From Nymphaea colorata (taxonomy: Eukaryota > Streptophyta > Magnoliopsida > Nymphaeales > Nymphaeaceae), in the NCBI RefSeq assembly GCF_008831285.2, contig NC_045139.1, positions 32,089,706-32,153,705 of the forward strand: a stretch of DNA of 64,000 bases, given 5' to 3'. Below the pieces are notes generated by a model. That model was not told the origin of the DNA and ran no database searches. It was given only the letters and a program-made list of their open reading frames with translations. Positions 61,601-64,000 of the stretch are shown piece by piece; within the stretch, counting starts at the first letter, position 1, and each line of letters starts with the position of its first letter. A program made the position numbers and the translations under genes.

Positions 61601-63053
61601 ATCATAATCAAACTTGACTTAGTGATAATCTGAGTCCACTTGATGGAAGATTGTTTTTCATTACCGGTGCAAAGGATTAAGTTTGCTTTTGAGTCTTAAC
61701 AATATTAAAAGCTTAAATCTGTTTTTGAAGATTTTATTATTATTTCCCCCCCCCCCCCCCCTCTCACTTCTCCTTCCTTCCTTCCTATTTTCCATGAATT
61801 CCCCTTCCCTCTCCATATACTTTACCCTTTTCCTTTCCCTCCCTATTCTTTTTCTTTTTTTGCTCGCAAGTGGTCCTCCTCCCTCCACTTTTTCATCCTT
61901 ATGATAGCTGCAAGCCCCTCTTGTTTTCCTTGTTCAGCATTCTCATAATCATTCTTCTCTCTCTTTATTGTGATACCTGCCTTTTTTTTCTTGATCTTTT
62001 CTAAGGTGTCATGATTTTCTATTTTGGCACCTTTTAGTGTGTTCTTTGTTAACGATTTTGACATCTATATAGAATTTAGCAGTGGCTCCCACTATTTTTC
62101 AAGCGTACCAAGCAGCACTTTTTGCCAGTTGAGAACTCCCACTATTTTTCAAGTGTACCAAGCAGCGCCTTTTGCCAGTTGAGAAACCTGTTCGTGCTGG
62201 ATGCTTGATCTGCCTTGATCTGCCTTTGTTTGTGAAGAAAACTAAAGAAACTGCCAAAAAGTGTGGCTGTTGTGTTTATCATTTATAGGTTGCCTGTCTT
62301 TTATTTTCTATCAATTTCAATTTTCTCCTTTATCTTTGAGATAGTTGTAGTCAGTTTTCCTATCAAGATGCTGTATGAGTTGCAGTGAGTATGTGTGTTT
62401 TTTAATATTAATGAGGCACAACCAACAAAAAATCCTTTCTGGAGTTTCCAATATCGATAAAATTTTTACACCATATGTGTTCCTTTATTTTTCCTGTTTT
62501 ATCTATGTGCCCATGCAAACTTACTGTTATTCCTTTGACAGGTTTGCACCAAGTGTGGATTATTAGGCTATTATAATGCAAAGTTAAAAATGTCATTCTG
62601 CTCTACCTGCAAATCTGGGGACAAGGTTTCTACGATGAGACTTCCTTATGCATGCAAACTTCTAATCCAGGTATTCTTTTCAAGTGTTTCTTGCAGGGGT
62701 GGAGCTAGAAATCTTTTACTATAGGGCACTAAATCATATAGGCAAAAAAAAAATTAATTGGCTTTGGGGCAGTGACCCGGGTCTTGTGGGGCTGATTTAT
62801 ATAATTAGACCCAAATCCAATAATTAAAAACAATGTTCTATAATGGGCTCCGTGGGGCGTATGCCTCACGCAGCCCACACTTACCTCTGCCCCTGTTTCT
62901 TGTCTTGTGTTTCAATTTTGAAGCTGTAGCATAGTACTTTTAGCACTTTTTCATGACGTTATCAGGTTGACTGATTGGACGCCATTTTCCTTCTACTTGC
63001 AGGAATTGCAGTCAATGAATATTGTTCCTCGTTTGCAACTCGCTGAATATTGA
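33695..63053 (+). CDS. NRPC2: DNA-directed RNA polymerase III second-largest subunit (RPC2), 37 exons, 1141 aa
   Basis: This is the beta-like core subunit of Pol III, which makes tRNAs and 5S rRNA in the nucleus. Exons: 33655(ATG 33695)-33763, 33858-33985, 34113-34205, 35035-35110, 35199-35289, 35425-35477, 36334-36398, 37350-37455, 37541-37651, 39564-39623, 40044-40082, 40181-40231, 40319-40417, 40607-40666, 40744-40836, 41244-41345, 41723-41833, 42003-42119, 43494-43610, 43687-43767, 46180-46284, 46361-46441, 46530-46664, 46741-46785, 47488-47565, 47661-47800, 50350-50455, 57112-57236, 57522-57657, 57772-57902, 58164-58289, 58395-58450, 58525-58595, 60028-60112, 60214-60317, 62542-62670, 63003-63053. 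Every phase closes. Pol III-type rather than Pol I/II-type blocks include [55 protein letters not shown] and [10 protein letters not shown]. Active-centre motifs are SGYDIEDA (742-749) and [12 protein letters not shown] (893-904). The C-terminal zinc site is Cys1084, 1087, 1102, 1105. The length fits the family (about 1130-1170 aa). The ATG is the first in the exon, but the open frame continues upstream to the acceptor at 33654, so an earlier start exon is possible. Introns after exons 2, 7 and 17 use GC donors. A Copia element sits in the intron 50456-57111. Confidence 0.95.
44781..44825. repeat. (AT)n microsatellite in an NRPC2 intron
   Basis: This is an uninterrupted AT dinucleotide run of about 45 bp inside the intron 43768-46179. 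Confidence 0.95.
45120..45830 (-). mobile_element. Remnant of an LTR retrotransposon (PBS/LTR junction)
   Basis: Read on the minus strand, an LTR end TTCTAACA is followed directly by TGGTACCAGAGCC (45712-45700). This is one base off the initiator-Met tRNA primer site TGGTATCAGAGCC used by plant Copia elements. The LTR would lie from 45713 rightwards and the leader from 45712 leftwards. No coding frame or second LTR was found, so this is a truncated or non-autonomous copy with unresolved ends. Confidence 0.5.
49027..49136. repeat. Tandem duplication of about 52 bp (period 58)
   Basis: The unit TATATTAGATCTAAGGTAGT... at 49027-49078 is repeated at 49085-49136 with about three differences. It lies in the intron between NRPC2 exons 26 and 27. 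Confidence 0.9.
49600..49642. repeat. (TA)n microsatellite followed by (TGTA)n
   Basis: About 43 bp of TA repeats run into TATGTATGTATGTATATG. It lies in an NRPC2 intron. Confidence 0.95.
50592..50606. repeat. Poly-C run in an NRPC2 intron
   Basis: An uninterrupted run of about 15 or more C residues is found just downstream of exon 27. A second C-run of similar length lies at about 61747-61762 in another intron. Confidence 0.85.
51176..51180. repeat. Target-site duplication, left (TATAC)
   Basis: TATAC lies directly before the left LTR and again directly after the right LTR at 56190-56194. This is the 5-bp duplication expected from Copia integrase. Confidence 0.95.
51181..51346 (-). repeat. 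3' LTR of the Copia element
   Basis: It is 166 bp long. On the element strand it starts TGTTAAGATGTG and ends AATCTTATCA. A TATATAAA box lies at 51245-51238. Confidence 0.95.
51347..51355 (-). promoter_or_regulatory. Polypurine tract of the Copia element
   Basis: On the element strand GAGGGGGAG stands directly before the 3' LTR. It overlaps the end of the gag-pol stop codon (TTGAGGGGGAG). It would prime plus-strand DNA synthesis. Confidence 0.9.
51354..55574 (-). CDS. Copia gag-pol polyprotein, intact, 1406 aa
   Basis: One frame runs without a stop from ATG (55574) to TGA (51354). Domains in order: a gag region (about 1-230, UBN2-like), a zinc knuckle [14 protein letters not shown] (about 250), protease with [10 protein letters not shown] (about 350), integrase zinc domain ([16 protein letters not shown]), integrase catalytic residues in [14 protein letters not shown] and [11 protein letters not shown], reverse transcriptase with [10 protein letters not shown] and the YVDD box in [12 protein letters not shown], then RNase H with [18 protein letters not shown] and CDNKAAL. 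The order integrase before reverse transcriptase marks Copia rather than Gypsy. All core motifs look intact, so the copy may be able to move. A near-canonical reverse transcriptase segment reads [12 protein letters not shown] where YKARLVAKGYTQ is usual. Confidence 0.97.
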   Translation of the reverse strand: MSEISSGANTSSFVSSGEMKSSPFSSIITKMDGGNYEMWAMQIKRTLITHEKEHLILEPEPVQKVGKYTIWFKDNSLVMVWIVGTLTQDIANEVLHKESAKDMWDSLAATYSQARNETRIMQLHHDIHPMRQDGRPLHTYYSSLKSMFERLNSYFPACKCEQQKAYRDMLMVGVFLFGLDSVYESAKNQMLTSPSIPPIDEAYSRLSRIPIPASTVLDTTSAMLATRGRGGSLFARGRGYRGRGNTPSRPVCQFCHRIGHTVDKCWQKHGRPTVANQTVFTDSPEQPKTQHTVSSSELRADDIISQLRHLIGDRPQQAPDPTTSTITTAASVSSSGMYSAYTPATDTTDWLIDSGASTHLCGDKAQFTSYVPAPPGRLVILADGKYSPVVGHGEVQLTSSLSLQHVLHAPEFPHSLLSISQITRDLNCRAIFDSSSLVFQDILTGRVIGSGREQGGLYRLVHPFPFAGSTSSGSSSSSAYTWHLRFGHLPFQKLLHVLPQLSPKSSFQCESCQLGKHHRSSFPLRPSRSSHSVFELLHFDVWGPSRTPDLQGHRYYLVAVDDHSRVSWVFLMKNKSEVGHVIKNFINEILTQFDTCVKIVRSDNALEFCASSLEQFFRDKGIIHQTSCAYTSQQNGVVERKHRHILDVARTIIIHSHVPHSYWGDAVLTACYLINRMSSFVLGDLIPISVLFPDRDLFSVPPRVFGCVAFVQLLGPGQDKLSPRAIKTIFLGYSRTQKGYRCYDPSTRRYYVTTDVTFFESTSFFSPNGTQLRAPELNDEVHFPLPLMSCPKPVDSRFGAVYHRHTKPVAPAHCAPVPSPSTPKVIPDTNSADNFLCNDDIGECHEHVHAPNELDMPIAQRKGKRSCTLHPISGHLSMDRLTPMYRQFVKGLSAIALPQNPMDALSDPKWAAAMQEEMDALQYRGTWTLVTPSADATIVGCRWVFTIKYRADGSIDRYKVRLVAEGYTQTYGVDYYDTFSPVARHASLRILLAVAVSKNWYLSQLDVKNAFLYGDLHEEVYMQQPPGFVAEGECQKVCRLRKAIYGLKQSPRAWFQMSENIENEGFRRSSADHSLFVKKTSTGTVIVLVYVDDIIVTGDDDQGISNIKDVLGQHFVTKDLGELRYFLGIEFARNRKGLIMCQRKYVTDVLQETGMLGCRPASTPMDINTRLYDDDTEDVDARQYRGIVGKLLYITVTRPDIAYVVSRVSQFMDKPKKVHWDAAMMILRYLKNSPGTGLFFQNGTSLTISVYVDADYAGCPSNRKSTTGFCVFIGSNLVTWKSKKQTVVARSSAESEYRAMAQGTAEVMWVRSLMLDLTVEVPLPMQLLCDNKAALFIANNPAFHERTKHVEVDCHYTRDMIQKGFVSTSHILTTGQTVDIFTKALARGPFQSCCSKLSLFDIYAPT
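55575..56010 (-). promoter_or_regulatory. Copia untranslated leader with GC-rich repeats
   Basis: The leader between the primer site and the gag start contains a strikingly GC-rich stretch (about 55835-55990) with repeated GGCGGGCGGAG and GACAGCGACGG words on the + strand. Short frames here are low-complexity and not called. Confidence 0.7.
56011..56023 (-). promoter_or_regulatory. Primer-binding site, initiator-Met tRNA type
   Basis: On the element strand TGGTATCAGAGCT directly follows the 5' LTR. It matches the 3' end of plant initiator-Met tRNA, the usual Copia primer. Confidence 0.95.
56024..56189 (-). repeat. 5' LTR of the Copia element
   Basis: It is 166 bp long and identical to the 3' LTR except at 56089. 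The difference lies right next to the TATATAAA box (56088-56081), which would drive element transcription antisense to NRPC2. Confidence 0.95.
56552..56725 (+). repeat. Long polypurine (GAAGAAG-rich) tract
   Basis: About 170 bp are almost all A/G on the + strand, with GAAGAAG and GGAAGAAG units and very few pyrimidines. It lies in an NRPC2 intron next to the Copia insertion. No protein frame is supported. Confidence 0.8.
58925..59040. repeat. Cluster of ATCGTA/TACGAT palindromic words
   Basis: The stretch contains several copies of GATAC, TATCGTA and CGATA in both directions, including the 12-bp perfect palindrome TATCGTACGATA at 58996-59007. It lies in the intron between NRPC2 exons 33 and 34. 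Confidence 0.7.
62086..62185. repeat. Perfect-period 50-bp tandem duplication
   Basis: The unit beginning CTCCCACTATTTTTCAAG at 62086-62135 is repeated at 62136-62185 with about three differences. A shorter duplication TTGATCTGCC follows at about 62206-62226. Both lie in an NRPC2 intron. Confidence 0.9.
62694..62894 (+). mobile_element. hAT-like MITE with perfect 8-bp target duplication
   Basis: This is a 201-bp element with no coding frame. It starts CAGGGGTGGAGCTAG and ends CTTACCTCTGCCCCT, forming an imperfect inverted repeat. GTTTCTTG stands directly on both sides (62686-62693 and 62895-62902). An 8-bp duplication with CAGGGG-type ends is typical of hAT elements. It lies in the last NRPC2 intron, 23 bp after the donor at 62671. 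Confidence 0.8.
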
Positions 63054-64000
63054 TCGGAGACAACAGATTTCATCGTCCTTTTCATAGCGGGTTTCCAGAA
63101 ATTAATGGGGCCTTTTGGAAGGTCTGCCACATCATTGTTGGTTCGCTTCTGGATCTAGTGTTGGTTGCTGGATCCAGTGTTTGCAGCTATCATATTGAGT
63201 GGCTAGGTTACTGGCAAAAGCAGCGCCACTGCTGGTGGAGGACATCGTCACATCATATTTATAATGTACCATTGTTTCATACTTCACTCACTGGTGGATT
63301 ATTCTTGCATCATGCTCACCACAATACATCGAGGTTCCTAGATGTGCACTCATTTTATAGTATGTGGTTAATTTATGTCTGTTCAATACAGCTTTGTATA
63401 TATGCACTTTTGTGCCATCAATTTGAAGATGAGGGGCTTGAATTGTAAAGTAACTTGTAAAGCATCTTTCCTTTTCCCCCTTTTTTTCCCCTTCGTTTTT
63501 TGGTTGAGGACGACACTCTAAAGATTCATAATCTAGCAGGAAGTAGACCTGCAAAATATGGCATATGATTTAGCTTTTTAGTTCTGTGTGCTTCTTTGGC
63601 TTTATGTAACCAGATTCTAATTGGAATATGTTGGTTCCTTCTGAAATAGTTATTTAAATGGACAAATGAATATGTAATTTGATGGAGGTTGCGTCTTGCC
63701 TCAAATCAATGCCACTTTGAAATAATACGAAGATATCTTCTTGTCAAAACATTGAAGTTCATGTTTTGAAGGACTGCCTCCGATTTCAAAATCGGAATTT
63801 GGAAGTACTTTTCCTTTTGGATTCTCTAAGAGCTTCATGTCTAAATGGTGTGTCGATGGCGGTGCAGCTGTTTTACGATGAAGAATTTGCTGGACGTGAT
63901 TTTGGGCAAATAACAAAAAGTTTCTTGAAGTTTTGAAGCTTCTGTTTGGGGGACGGCAGCCCGGACTGCACTGCACCGCCAGTTTTGAAACTTTTGGTTG
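63054..64000. other. NRPC2 3' UTR and downstream flank
   Basis: No second gene is recognised. The open frames at 63050-63448 (+) and 63701-63976 (-) lack known motifs. The first is probably transcribed 3' UTR of NRPC2. Confidence 0.5.

Noticed and set aside
33695-63053. Assignment as Pol II (RPB2) or Pol I (RPA2) second-largest subunit
   Set aside because: The N-terminus, the IEPFTILGV block and the short 1141-aa length fit the Pol III subunit better than the others.
63701-63976. 91-codon minus-strand frame at the window end
   Set aside because: No motif and no start or splice context to support it; it may belong to sequence beyond the window, but nothing shows that.

Overview
This window is nuclear DNA from a flowering plant. 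It is AT-rich, with long introns, GT-AG (and a few GC-AG) splicing, plant-only gene families (E-class PPR, CDPK, QUA2-type PMT) and plant-type transposons. I cannot name the species. All gene models were built by eye from conserved protein blocks, reading frame and splice phase, with no transcript support.

Layout. (1) 1-4133, + strand: the 3' half of the gene for the small (RAP30/beta) subunit of TFIIF. (2) 3885-8765: copy A of a tandem segmental duplication, holding the TFIIF last exon, a relic of the leader of a PMT gene and a frameshifted PPR pseudogene. (3) 9817-13111, - strand: a complete eight-exon calcium-dependent protein kinase (CDPK). (4) 13112-15600: no gene seen. (5) 15605-30740: copy B of the duplication, holding a dead TFIIF last-exon fragment, about 4.6 kb of repeats, an intact eight-exon PMT methyltransferase (22362-26689, +) and an intact intronless PPR gene (28138-29730, -). 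(6) About 31 kb to 63053, + strand: a roughly 30 kb gene of at least 37 exons for the second-largest subunit of RNA polymerase III (NRPC2/RPC2). One of its introns holds a complete, recently inserted Ty1/Copia retrotransposon (51181-56189) in antisense orientation. (7) 63054-64000: 3' flank with no gene recognised.

The genes are housekeeping or signalling genes and do not form a pathway: Pol II initiation (TFIIF), Pol III core (NRPC2), Ca2+ signalling (CDPK), Golgi methyltransferase (PMT) and organellar RNA processing (PPR). The main story is structural. A tandem duplication was followed by uneven decay, leaving PMT and PPR working only in copy B and TFIIF intact only at copy A. NRPC2 is unusual in needing three GC-AG introns and in carrying the young Copia element, an older LTR remnant and a hAT-like MITE with a perfect 8-bp target duplication. 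I found no CRISPR, operon or tRNA gene, and no clear sign of a wholly new molecular system.
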